From: Halobacteriales archaeon
Lineage (GTDB): Archaea; Thermoplasmatota; SW-10-69-26; JACQPN01; JAIVGT01
DNA length: 15,357 bases
Direction: 5' to 3'
Assembly (NCBI GenBank): GCA_020201485.1
Contig: JAIVGT010000002.1
Coordinates: 1-15,357 of the forward strand
Positions 1 to 6,166 of the stretch are shown in pieces. A program made the translations under genes and the position numbers. Numbering within the stretch: position 1 is the first letter of the stretch; each line of letters opens with the position of its first letter. The notes below the pieces were generated by a model. That model was given only the letters and a program-made list of their open reading frames with translations. It made no database searches and had not been told where the DNA came from.

Positions 1-1
1 G

Positions 2-1339
2 CACGGGACCGGGGCGGACCTGCCGCCGCTCGACCTGGGGCTGCTCGTCGGCGCGGCGCTCACCCTCACGCAGCGCCTGGATGCGGCGTACCTCGCCCTG
101 GAGGCCAGCCCGAAGCCGGCCCAGCCCCGCGTCGGGTTCGGCCCGCCGGAGGTCGACCTCAGCCCGGTGCTGGCGCTCGACCGCACCGGGGACACGTTCT
201 ACGATTGTGATTACGCCCTCATCCTCGACCGCGTGGGCAACGACCTGTACGACGACAACGCCGGCGGGAGCTGGCTGGCCATCGGCAACATCGGGTTCTT
301 CTTCCTCAGCGGGGAGCCGAACCGGTGCGCGTCCCGCATCGACCCGCTGAGCGGCCCGGTGGGCAGCCCGCAGCCGAGCGCCGCCGTCGGCGGGGAGTTC
401 GAGTTCGGCCTGCTCATCACCGCCAGCCTGCTCCTCGACGACGACGGCGACGACACGTACGGCGTGGCCAAGGTGCCGAACCTGGACGCGGAGTGCACGC
501 ACGACCTCATCCCGCGCCGCGTCGGGGCGCAGGGAGCGGGCATCATCGGCGTCGGCATCCTCGCCGACACGGCCGGCAGCAACACGTTCCTGGCCAAGAC
601 CCTGAGCCAGGGCATGGGCCACGGCGGCATCGGGCTGATGTACCTCGGCAGCGGCGACGACACGCTGCGCGCGGTGCGCAGCGCGCAGGGCGTGGGCGTG
701 TTCGGCGGCTGGGGCGTCCTCGTCAACGAGGGGGGCCATGACCAGTACCTCTCCTACATGCCGGCGGGCGGCACGCTGAACATCGACCTCGGCGTCTGCG
801 ACGACACCTCGCGCTACATGCAGGGCTCGGCCTTCGGCCGCGTGACCGGCGTCGCAACGGGCGTGCTCGGGCTGCTGCACGACCGGGGCGGCGATGACGT
901 GTACGCGTGCGACGGCAAGTGCCAGGGCGCGGCCGCGGTGTTCGCCGCCGCCGCGCTCGTCGACGACGCGGGCGACGACGCGTACCGGGCGAACCTCGAG
1001 GCCATGGGCTACGGCGAAGGGCACAGCAGCACGGGCGGCCTCAGCGCCGGCGTCCTCGTGGACCGCGCCGGCGACGACACCTATCTCATCGGTGCCGCCC
1101 CGGGCATCGGCCAGGGCGATGGGCAGGTGCGCGATCCCATGGGCGCGCCCGCGCCCTACGTGCCGCCGAACCTGTGGGCGAACGACCTCGTGGCGTACTT
1201 CGTGGACCCTTTGCTCGTCGCGGGCGGCGGCCTGCTGCTCGACGACGGCCACGGGCGCGACGCGTACTCGCTCCCCGGCCGCGCGGACGACACGACGCTC
1301 GTCACGCCAGGCTTGGCGGGGCTGTTCGTGGACCGGTAG
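2..1339 (+). CDS. Large repeat protein with D-x-x-G-D-D-x-Y repeats, 5'-truncated by the window
   Basis: The frame is open from the window edge to TAG at 1337-1339 (445 residues), so the true start lies outside. The visible part is built of degenerate repeats, roughly 25-50 residues apart, each a hydrophobic strand followed by an Asp/Gly turn and an aromatic: LDRTGDTFYD, LDRVGNDLYD, LLDDDGDDTYG, LHDRGGDDVYA, LVDDAGDDAYR, LVDRAGDDTYL, LLLDDGHGRDAYS. Glycine-rich linkers (GAGIIGVGI, GVGVFGGWGVLV) lie between them. The pattern resembles Asp-rich turns of beta-solenoid or calcium-binding surface proteins, so a secreted structural or adhesive role is plausible, but no named domain is recognised and no RTX nonapeptide array is present. 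A handful of cysteines occur. No C-terminal membrane helix follows the last repeat. It ends one base before the convergent YjbQ gene. Confidence 0.8.
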   Translation, partial: HGTGADLPPLDLGLLVGAALTLTQRLDAAYLALEASPKPAQPRVGFGPPEVDLSPVLALDRTGDTFYDCDYALILDRVGNDLYDDNAGGSWLAIGNIGFFFLSGEPNRCASRIDPLSGPVGSPQPSAAVGGEFEFGLLITASLLLDDDGDDTYGVAKVPNLDAECTHDLIPRRVGAQGAGIIGVGILADTAGSNTFLAKTLSQGMGHGGIGLMYLGSGDDTLRAVRSAQGVGVFGGWGVLVNEGGHDQYLSYMPAGGTLNIDLGVCDDTSRYMQGSAFGRVTGVATGVLGLLHDRGGDDVYACDGKCQGAAAVFAAAALVDDAGDDAYRANLEAMGYGEGHSSTGGLSAGVLVDRAGDDTYLIGAAPGIGQGDGQVRDPMGAPAPYVPPNLWANDLVAYFVDPLLVAGGGLLLDDGHGRDAYSLPGRADDTTLVTPGLAGLFVDR

Positions 1340-1340
1340 C

Positions 1341-1760
1341 TCAGCTCCCCACGACCTGCAGGCAGACGGTGCGCTCGCGCGGATGCGGGTCCAGCTCCAC
1401 GAGCACCACCTGCTGCCACGTGCCCAGGACGGGCTGGCCGTCGCTGACCGGCAGCGTCACGCTCGGCCCGAGGAAGGCGGCGCGGACGTGGCTGTGGCCG
1501 TTGCCGTCGTGCCAGGCGCGCTCGTGGCCGTACTGCAGGCCCGGGCCGTGCCGGGGGAAGAGCCGGTCCAGGGCGTTGGGCACGTCCTCCTCCGCCAGCC
1601 CCGGCTCGAACTCGAGCGTCGTGATGGCGCACGTGCTGTGCGCGACGAAGACGCAGGCGATGCCCTCCCGCACGCCGCTGGCCACGACGCGCTTGCGCAC
1701 CTCGGGCGTGAGGTCGAGCACGTGCACCTCGCCCTTCGTCCGGACCGTGAACTGCTCCAC
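1341..1760 (-). CDS. YjbQ/UPF0047 family protein (secondary thiamine-phosphate synthase-like)
   Basis: The 139-residue product matches the UPF0047/YjbQ family in length and motifs: HSTCAITTLEFEPGLAEEDV in the first half, then NGHSHVRAAFLGPS, LPVSDGQPVLGTWQQ and VELDPHPRER. Members are small cytosolic trimeric proteins; some have weak thiamine-phosphate synthase activity, but the physiological role is unsettled. The His residues of HST and of NGHSH are the likely metal or active-site residues by family analogy. The frame stays open far upstream, but GTG at 1760 is preferred because it gives the family's usual length and lies 29 nt downstream of a TTCAAG box (1784-1789) shared with the divergent zincin gene. 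There is no Shine-Dalgarno, fitting a leaderless mRNA. The stop is one base from the stop of the preceding convergent gene. Confidence 0.9.
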   Translation of the reverse strand: MEQFTVRTKGEVHVLDLTPEVRKRVVASGVREGIACVFVAHSTCAITTLEFEPGLAEEDVPNALDRLFPRHGPGLQYGHERAWHDGNGHSHVRAAFLGPSVTLPVSDGQPVLGTWQQVVLVELDPHPRERTVCLQVVGS

Positions 1761-1779
1761 GGGCGGTGAGCCGGGCCCG

Positions 1780-1791
1780 CAACCTTGAAGC
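1780..1791 (+). promoter_or_regulatory. Divergent promoter box CAACCTTGAAGC
   Basis: TTGAAG begins exactly 30 nt before GTG 1815 on the plus strand, and its complement TTCAAG begins 29 nt before GTG 1760 on the minus strand. The near-palindromic core CTTGAAG could thus place TBP/TFB for both genes. The identical 12-mer precedes nadX and a one-base variant precedes nadA, both at 30 nt. Promoter function is inferred from spacing and recurrence. Confidence 0.6.
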
Positions 1792-1814
1792 CTGCGGCGC
1801 ACGCATGGGCGCGC

Positions 1815-2318
1815 GTGCCCAGCGAGCGGCTGACCAAGGCCTTGGACGAGGCGCGGACCATGGCCGACCTGTTCGAGGTCGTGAAGCGCAGCGCGCGCCA
1901 GGTGCTGAAGCACGAGCGCGCCGGGCTCATGCTCGCCCTGGCGGACCTGGGCAACCATCCGCAGGGCTTCCTCGGCGCGTTCCACTACGTGGGCTCGAAC
2001 TACATCGTCATGAACCGCAACCCGCTGCAGCGCATCAAGGAGCAGAACCCGCAGTGGTACAACGCCTACGCCTTCCACGTCCTGCTCCACGAGTACATCC
2101 ACAGCCTGGGCCACGTGGACGAGGCGGAGACGCGCCGGCTCAGCCTGCACGTGAGCGAGGAGGTGTTCGGGCCGGAGCACTTGACCACGCGCATGGCGCG
2201 CGACATCGGCCAGTTCCTGCCCGGGCTGGTGTACCCGGAGATGGGCTGGCAGCCGGAGAAGCTCGTCCTGGAGCTGGACAAGAGCTTCGGCACGAGCGAC
2301 AGCAGCTACATCCATTGA
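1815..2318 (+). CDS. Zincin-like putative metallopeptidase (HExxHxxGxxD)
   Basis: The 167-residue protein carries HEYIHSLGHVDE at residues 92-103. This reads as H-E-x-x-H-x-x-G-x-x-D, the extended zinc-binding motif of metzincin-type proteases in the version with Asp as third ligand, as known in snapalysin-like enzymes. A possible Met-turn is M143 in YPEMGW. No signal peptide or membrane helix is seen, so it is probably cytosolic. The N-terminal third is helical and charged; the C-terminus is short and polar. I do not recognise the specific family. Start choice: TTG 1785 and ATG 1860 are in the same frame, but GTG 1815 lies exactly 30 nt after a box that recurs before nadA and nadX, indicating a leaderless start. 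It is divergent from the YjbQ gene. Substrate unknown; peptidase activity is inferred from the motif only. Confidence 0.8.
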   Translation: MPSERLTKALDEARTMADLFEVVKRSARQVLKHERAGLMLALADLGNHPQGFLGAFHYVGSNYIVMNRNPLQRIKEQNPQWYNAYAFHVLLHEYIHSLGHVDEAETRRLSLHVSEEVFGPEHLTTRMARDIGQFLPGLVYPEMGWQPEKLVLELDKSFGTSDSSYIH

Positions 2319-2635
2319 GCGCGCGCCGCGATGATGCTCTGCTGCCCCCGTGCCGTGCACGATGAGCATCGACCCTGAGGTCCGCTTCAACCTCGACGGC
2401 AACTGACAGGCTGGGCCTAACCCACCATGAACGCGGCCAACGCGAGCACATCATGACGGGCAGCAATGATTCCGGTGGGCATGCGGGGGGCCAACCAAGG
2501 CGACAGGACTCCGCGAGCACGGAGGGCAAGCATCAGGAGTTGCAATCTCGCGCGAGGTTCTGACGTGAACATCCATGCATCCATGTTCAAACCTAAAGTC
2601 GAACAGGAAAGGCGCCGGCTCTCGCGTCTTACCAA
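2319..2635. other. Intergenic stretch at the left edge of the low-GC region
   Basis: About 317 bp lie between the zincin stop and the convergent 302-residue gene. No convincing gene is seen. A 14-codon micro-ORF (2362-2406) near the zincin end could be a relic or chance. Composition changes from GC-rich to near-even at about 2440, where the foreign-looking segment seems to begin. A tandem CATCCATG repeat sits at 2570-2585. No clear terminator hairpin is visible. Confidence 0.5.
2570..2585. repeat. Tandem CATCCATG x2
   Basis: Two perfect, adjacent copies of an 8-bp unit lie downstream of the minus-strand 302-residue gene. Function unknown; it may be chance in this lower-GC stretch. Confidence 0.4.
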
Positions 2636-3544
2636 TTACCAAGGAAAGGTTGGGAAGATGCAAGCCGCGTCTTGGATGGTCCCTTGGAAAATCGGTGGAA
2701 AAGGGACGCTCGTCGGTACCCGATTCCAGACGCTCGACCATAGCGGGCTTCCAGCGTGGTACTGGGGGTCGGCGTCATTCAGCGGCAAGAAGATGGCAAA
2801 CGCGCGATGGTAGTCCTCGGGGGAGGTTGCGAGGTGGAGGAGCGATGCATTTGCGTCACCAGCTCCTGCCGGGAATGCGACCCAAGTCGCCGACTCAACA
2901 CCAGTCAGACCGATAGGAGGGTTGACGCCCGCGTCGCAGTCATTAGCCATGTCTTTTGACGAAACGTGGAAGACGCTGACAAAAGCCCCAGCGCCAAGTG
3001 TCAATGGAACATCGTAGTGCTCATAAACGAGGATTGTCCCATGCCCATCGAGGAGAGAAGTCGATTGCTCAGCGTGTGCGAATGACGGCGCATCAGGCGC
3101 CATCGCATCGAGCGGGTCGATCAACTGATGAACCTCTCCGCGCCAGGGCTCGACCGTTGCAGCACTCCAGCTACCTTCTAGGTGCAACGTGACATCCCCC
3201 CCAACTGCGTAGACATGATAGATTCCGGGAGGGAGCGCGTTCCATGTCCAGTAATCAAAAGTCGAGCTGGGTTCGTTCACGAGGAGGAGGGAAGTGGGGC
3301 CACTGAACCATACGGCGGAAGGGCGCGCCCCCTCACCTGCAAACGATACACTTCGGATCCACACATTGGATTGAAAAGCGATTTCTGCGTGAGAGTTCGC
3401 GCTCAACAAGAGCATTGAATCCGAAAGCGAGCCACTAGCGACAACGGACAGCGGGCTGACAAGTGCCAGGGGGATGAAGACTGACAAAACCCACGCCCAT
3501 TTCCGCTGCTGCACGCTGCCTGCCTCCTTACTAGTAGTCCTCAT
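2636..3544 (-). CDS. Secreted protein of unknown function (302 residues)
   Basis: Not recognised. ATG 3544 gives a basic N-terminus (MRTTSKEAGSVQQRKW) and a hydrophobic core at about residues 17-37 ending VVASGS, a typical Sec signal peptide. The mature part is rich in aromatics, Ser and Ala with beta-like stretches (GIYHVYAVGGDVTLHLEGSW), two cysteines (NDC, AAC) and an NAS glycosylation sequon; there is no C-terminal membrane anchor, and it ends FPTFPW. Codon use is much less GC-biased than in flanking housekeeping genes, which suggests acquisition. The ATG overlaps by 14 nt the stop of the reading frame that continues, past a TAA, from the upstream 246-residue gene, so the two may form an operon with translational coupling. 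An extracellular or cell-surface location is inferred from the signal peptide. Confidence 0.75.
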   Translation of the reverse strand: MRTTSKEAGSVQQRKWAWVLSVFIPLALVSPLSVVASGSLSDSMLLLSANSHAEIAFQSNVWIRSVSFAGEGARPSAVWFSGPTSLLLVNEPSSTFDYWTWNALPPGIYHVYAVGGDVTLHLEGSWSAATVEPWRGEVHQLIDPLDAMAPDAPSFAHAEQSTSLLDGHGTILVYEHYDVPLTLGAGAFVSVFHVSSKDMANDCDAGVNPPIGLTGVESATWVAFPAGAGDANASLLHLATSPEDYHRAFAIFLPLNDADPQYHAGSPLWSSVWNRVPTSVPFPPIFQGTIQDAACIFPTFPW

Positions 3545-3740
3545 AGAGCGTAAGCGTCGGTGTGTCCAACTCTACCGGCCACGTCGGTAGGTATGTGCAG
3601 CGACCCCAAGCGCCCCACGCAGGATGGTCGGCGGACGGCGGTCCAAGGAAAATCGTCATGGCAAGTGCGGTGACCTTCAGGTTGTTCGGACCGGCGCCTG
3701 GAACCTGATTCGCGGGCTCAAGCCCCGGAGCCAAGAGCCA
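3531..3740 (-). other. In-frame open extension after the stop of the 246-residue gene
   Basis: This frame directly continues the upstream gene after one TAA (3741-3743) for 69 sense codons. It has no ATG of its own; a TTG at 3734 is the only nearby start-like codon. It ends in TAG within the first codons of the following gene (ATGAGGACTACTAG). It may be the former C-terminal end of the upstream protein, cut off by a nonsense mutation, or chance. Confidence 0.35.
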
Positions 3741-4481
3741 TTACGCGTTGTTCGAACCCTCCATGTGAGGGTGCTCTTCAGGGTCAATCCAGAAGAATGA
3801 TGGGTCGACCACCAGCACATTGGCTACCGTTGCATTGGCTTTCAGCGTGAACTTGTTGACGCCTGGGCTATAGGCGGCCCCTAAGGAATGGCCCGTATTT
3901 ACAGTTACGTGGGGACCTTCATCGGATACGCCCGACGCTGACACGCAGCGTTGACCCGGCGCCCCGTCGTAGTTCAGTTGTCCGAGCCAGTAGGTGCCTG
4001 GCCCGGGACAGACGACTTGTTGGTCATCCGGCCAAGGGGGCCCTGCGCCGTGGCAGAAGAGGTCCGTTGGGTCAACCACTTCCACAACCTCAGAACCAAG
4101 CGGCCCCCACGTCCCGTTGAACGCAATAACGTGGAAACTCGTAATTGTAACTCCGAGCAGTGTCTTGAGATACCACCACCCGGTCGAAATTGGCAAATCA
4201 GCGTGGAACCAGGCCTTGGAGGTCGTGCTCACCGTCCATGATGACGAGGAGTCCCCGGAATACAGGACGTATTGCCCGTCACTCGCAACATGGATCAGAA
4301 CATGTGCATAGGAGCCATTCACGAATTTTGTTGCAACGCTGGCCGGATTCGCGGTTCCGTCCGCGTAGATGAGATTCCCTTCGTGGCTCGTCGGCGGTGG
4401 GGGATCCGAACTGGCCGGCGGTGGAAGAATACAGAACGCCAAGACGGCGACCGCGAACGAGACAGCGGCTCGTGCCCTCAT
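3741..4481 (-). CDS. Secreted protein of unknown function (246 residues)
   Basis: Not recognised. The N-terminus MRARAAVSFAVAVLAFCIL is a signal peptide ending near PPPASS, followed by a Pro-rich linker. The mature protein has beta-rich character (HVLIHVASDGQYVLYSGDSS), a small cluster of cysteines (LFCHG, VVCPGPG, RCVSA), several Asn-X-Ser/Thr sequons, and an acidic, His-containing tail. Start ATG 4481 is preceded by GGGGAG four bases upstream and by a TTATGG box 38 nt upstream, so this mRNA may have a short leader, unlike most genes here. Composition is lower in GC than the housekeeping genes. After its TAA the same frame stays open for another 69 codons to TAG at 3531, where the next gene's ATG overlaps; the 246-residue form may therefore be a shortened one. 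Confidence 0.75.
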   Translation of the reverse strand: MRARAAVSFAVAVLAFCILPPPASSDPPPPTSHEGNLIYADGTANPASVATKFVNGSYAHVLIHVASDGQYVLYSGDSSSSWTVSTTSKAWFHADLPISTGWWYLKTLLGVTITSFHVIAFNGTWGPLGSEVVEVVDPTDLFCHGAGPPWPDDQQVVCPGPGTYWLGQLNYDGAPGQRCVSASGVSDEGPHVTVNTGHSLGAAYSPGVNKFTLKANATVANVLVVDPSFFWIDPEEHPHMEGSNNA

Positions 4482-4514
4482 GTGACTCCCCGGGTGCGAA
4501 GTTGGTTACGAATC

Positions 4515-4524
4515 CATAAGCTTT
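4515..4524 (-). promoter_or_regulatory. Possible TATA box AGCTTATGGA for the 246-residue secreted gene
   Basis: On the minus strand TTATGG begins 38 nt before ATG 4481. With transcription starting about 25 nt after the box, the leader would be about 12 nt and would hold GGGGAG four bases before the ATG. Assigned from spacing only. Confidence 0.4.
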
Positions 4525-4649
4525 GCTCAGGTAGGGTTGATGCCCACACGACGAGACACTCTGAGCCGTTCTGAACTTGCGCATGAGACCACAGTCCACC
4601 CAAACGCAATGCTCATGGGGCCGGTGGGGATTCCTCTCCAAGATCAGCC

Positions 4650-4903
4650 ATGTACGTCCGGCGCATCCTCGCCCTGCTCGCCTTCCTCGTCGAACTGCCG
4701 CTGGCTGCTCCAGGCGCGCCCTCGTGCTCGGGCTCGACGCGGCGCTCCTCCTCTGGGTCGGCGTCGCCGCGCTCACGATCGGGCCGGTGCGCCCGTCCCT
4801 CGTGGACGTCCTGCTCTGGGTCCTGCTCGCGGTGATGACGGTGGTCGCGTGGTGGCCTTTGCCAGCGCATCGCCGCGCCGAGGCGCAGCCCGCGTCACTT
4901 TGA
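4650..4903 (+). pseudogene. Frameshifted small three-helix membrane protein
   Basis: Two frames together give a coherent small membrane protein. ATG 4650 starts MYVRRILALLAFLVELPLAAPG; near 4717 the sense passes to another frame reading RALVLGLDAALLLWVG, then SLVDVLLWVLLAVMTVVAWW, ending at TGA 4901-4903. Restoring one missing G in the GG at about 4714-4715 would join them into about 84 residues with three hydrophobic helices. Base composition is high-GC, as in the host genes and unlike the flanking DNA. The 3' end runs into the GTPase remnant, so the last codons may not be original. A sequencing indel is possible. The function is unknown; it resembles in size, not in sequence, the three-helix protein at 9344. 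Confidence 0.6.
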
Positions 4904-5002
4904 GCTCACGATGCGCACCACGTCCCCGTGCTCCAGGGCGAGGTCCGCGCCGATGGTGCGCTTGCGCTTCGCGGCGCAGATGGAATGCGCGCCCGGCTCG
5001 GT
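4895..5002 (-). pseudogene. Remnant copy of the 3' end of the OBG/YchF-like GTPase gene
   Basis: Positions 4895-4973 match 6167-6245, the last 79 bp of the intact GTPase gene including its stop, with only 3 mismatches. The copy encodes KRKRTIGADLALEHGDVV and then RIVSSK-stop, against HALEHGDVVRVVSSK in the intact gene. Beyond 4973 similarity continues to about 5002 with a 6-bp gap, small indels and more mismatches, then vanishes. It is in the same orientation as the intact gene and 1272 bp from it. It is a decayed duplicate or the left behind end of an allele displaced by inserted DNA. Confidence 0.85.
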
Positions 5003-5009
5003 CGGCTCA

Positions 5010-5034
5010 GGATGCCGGAAGACCTAAGGCATCC
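5010..5034. repeat. Inverted repeat GGATGCC-11-GGCATCC upstream of the secreted-protein genes
   Basis: Perfect 7-bp arms (5010-5016 and 5028-5034) flank an 11-bp centre holding CCTAAGG; a further GATGCC follows. It lies 30-54 bp before the likely start of the next gene, where a promoter or operator would be. Regulatory function is a guess. Confidence 0.35.
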
Positions 5035-5063
5035 GATGCCATTGCAGGGACTGAGGCTTGATA

Positions 5064-5737
5064 ATGCAGATGAGACGTCTGAGGCTGCTGACTCTCGCCG
5101 TGGTTTTCCTCTTTTGCAATCCAACCAACGGACACTCGTCCGTTAATCCCGGGACGCATGTGGCTTCACCCGCGCCAACCGGGGATTATGGAAATCCGGT
5201 TGAGTTGAAGGTCTACCACTACGATAGTCAGACCGGTCAACTCGCATATGTCGGACCATGCGACCACAAGTGCACCGATGTAGGCCAAAACGCTGGGCTC
5301 AACGACGGTCAATGCGTCTACGCGACAGACTGGCGCAACGTTCCCTCATCTCAGATCGACCCGAATGGTGCGCTTGCCCAAGCGCAGTACCTAAGCTATG
5401 GTCAGTGCGCCAAGTATCTGGGTAGAACATCTTGGCGGGGGTAACTGGTACTTGTTCGGGCGAGTTCAGTGTAAGGAAGCCACTCCTGGAGCAAGCTTCA
5501 CTCAGAACAACACATACGACTGGTATTTTGTCAATCCCGACGGTCAGCCTGTCGCCCCCAATCTCTTCTGGTTCGAAATCGGCGGCGGCATCGGCCAAGC
5601 CTGCCTTGGACTCACGTACCTCGGAATCACCTTCTATTCCGACGAGGCGCCAGGCGCCGCCCAACTCTGCGCCCGCGCGCGCTTGGATCGATGGAGCGCT
5701 CACACGCAACAGCCAATACATGTGTGTGGCACCATGA
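5064..5737 (+). pseudogene. Secreted Cys-containing protein gene broken by two frameshifts
   Basis: ATG 5064 (or 5070) starts MRRLRLLTLAVVFLFCNPTNG, a clear signal peptide, and the frame runs to TAA at 5442. The sense continues in the next frame (NWYLFGRVQCKEATPG, then IGQACLGLTYLG) and again in the third (AWIDGALTRNSQYMCVAP), ending at TGA 5735-5737. Removing one G from GGGGG at 5437-5441 and one C near 5677-5679 would give a single protein of about 223 residues with a handful of cysteines. The restored stop overlaps the next gene's ATG as ATGA, which strongly supports this reading. Both breaks are single extra bases in short homopolymers, so either decay or sequencing error fits. Low-GC composition. 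Family not recognised. Confidence 0.65.
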
Positions 5738-6141
5738 AACCGCATGCGCTCATCCTCGGCATCGCACTCCTCCTCGCGCTGCCAGCGGCGGGCTCCCCCC
5801 AGCCTGACGACGTGAGCTTCCGATGCGGGGGCGTTGCCCCTCTGACCACGCTGTGCGGTGGGGGAGACTACCGCGCGGCCTCGTCCACGCGCGTGGGCGT
5901 CTCGATCTTGCTCTTCGCAGGCTCCCTGACGGTGACGCTTTCGTCCGCTCGGGGGCTGTACGAGGTCCACTGCGACGCGGTCCAAAGCCTCCTGGGGCTT
6001 GCCCCGGTGTGCGTGTCGAGGGGCAGTCTGCCCATGGCGGGCGACACGTTCGCAGTCCACTGTGAGGCCCGCGTCCTGGACGGCGCTCCAGAAGCCGTCC
6101 TGCCCCTCGGACAATGGGAATGCACCGTTGAGAGCTCGTAG
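5734..6141 (+). CDS. Small secreted six-cysteine protein of unknown function
   Basis: ATG 5734 opens with MKPHALILGIALLLALPAAG, a textbook signal peptide, giving a 135-residue precursor. The mature part has six cysteines (FRCGG, TLCGGG, VHCDAV, PVCVSRG, VHCEAR, WECTV), enough for three disulfides, and alternating hydrophobic stretches (VGVSILLFAGSLTVTLSS) that suggest a small beta domain. No anchor is present. The frame is open upstream into the preceding gene, but ATG 5734 is chosen for the signal peptide and because it overlaps the restored stop of that gene by four bases (ATGA). It ends 25 bp before the convergent GTPase gene. GC content is nearer the host's than that of its upstream neighbour. 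Not recognised as a known family. Confidence 0.75.
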   Translation: MKPHALILGIALLLALPAAGSPQPDDVSFRCGGVAPLTTLCGGGDYRAASSTRVGVSILLFAGSLTVTLSSARGLYEVHCDAVQSLLGLAPVCVSRGSLPMAGDTFAVHCEARVLDGAPEAVLPLGQWECTVESS

Positions 6142-6166
6142 CCGGTCGCATGCGCGACCCGCGCGC

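Noticed and set aside
1764..2402. Upstream extension of the YjbQ frame on the minus strand to give a 353-residue protein
   Set aside because: It is the antisense shadow of the zincin gene; the family length and the promoter box support GTG 1760.
2362..2406. 14-codon micro-ORF MSIDPEVRFNLDGN
   Set aside because: No promoter box at the usual distance and too short to judge; possibly a relic of a truncated gene.
3531..3734. Independent 67-residue gene
   Set aside because: Its only start is a TTG, and the frame is the direct continuation of the upstream gene past its TAA.
5398..6141. A single 247-residue gene joining the secreted gene's middle to the six-cysteine protein
   Set aside because: An internal signal peptide at 5734 and the ATGA overlap with the third-frame stop show two genes fused only by frameshift.
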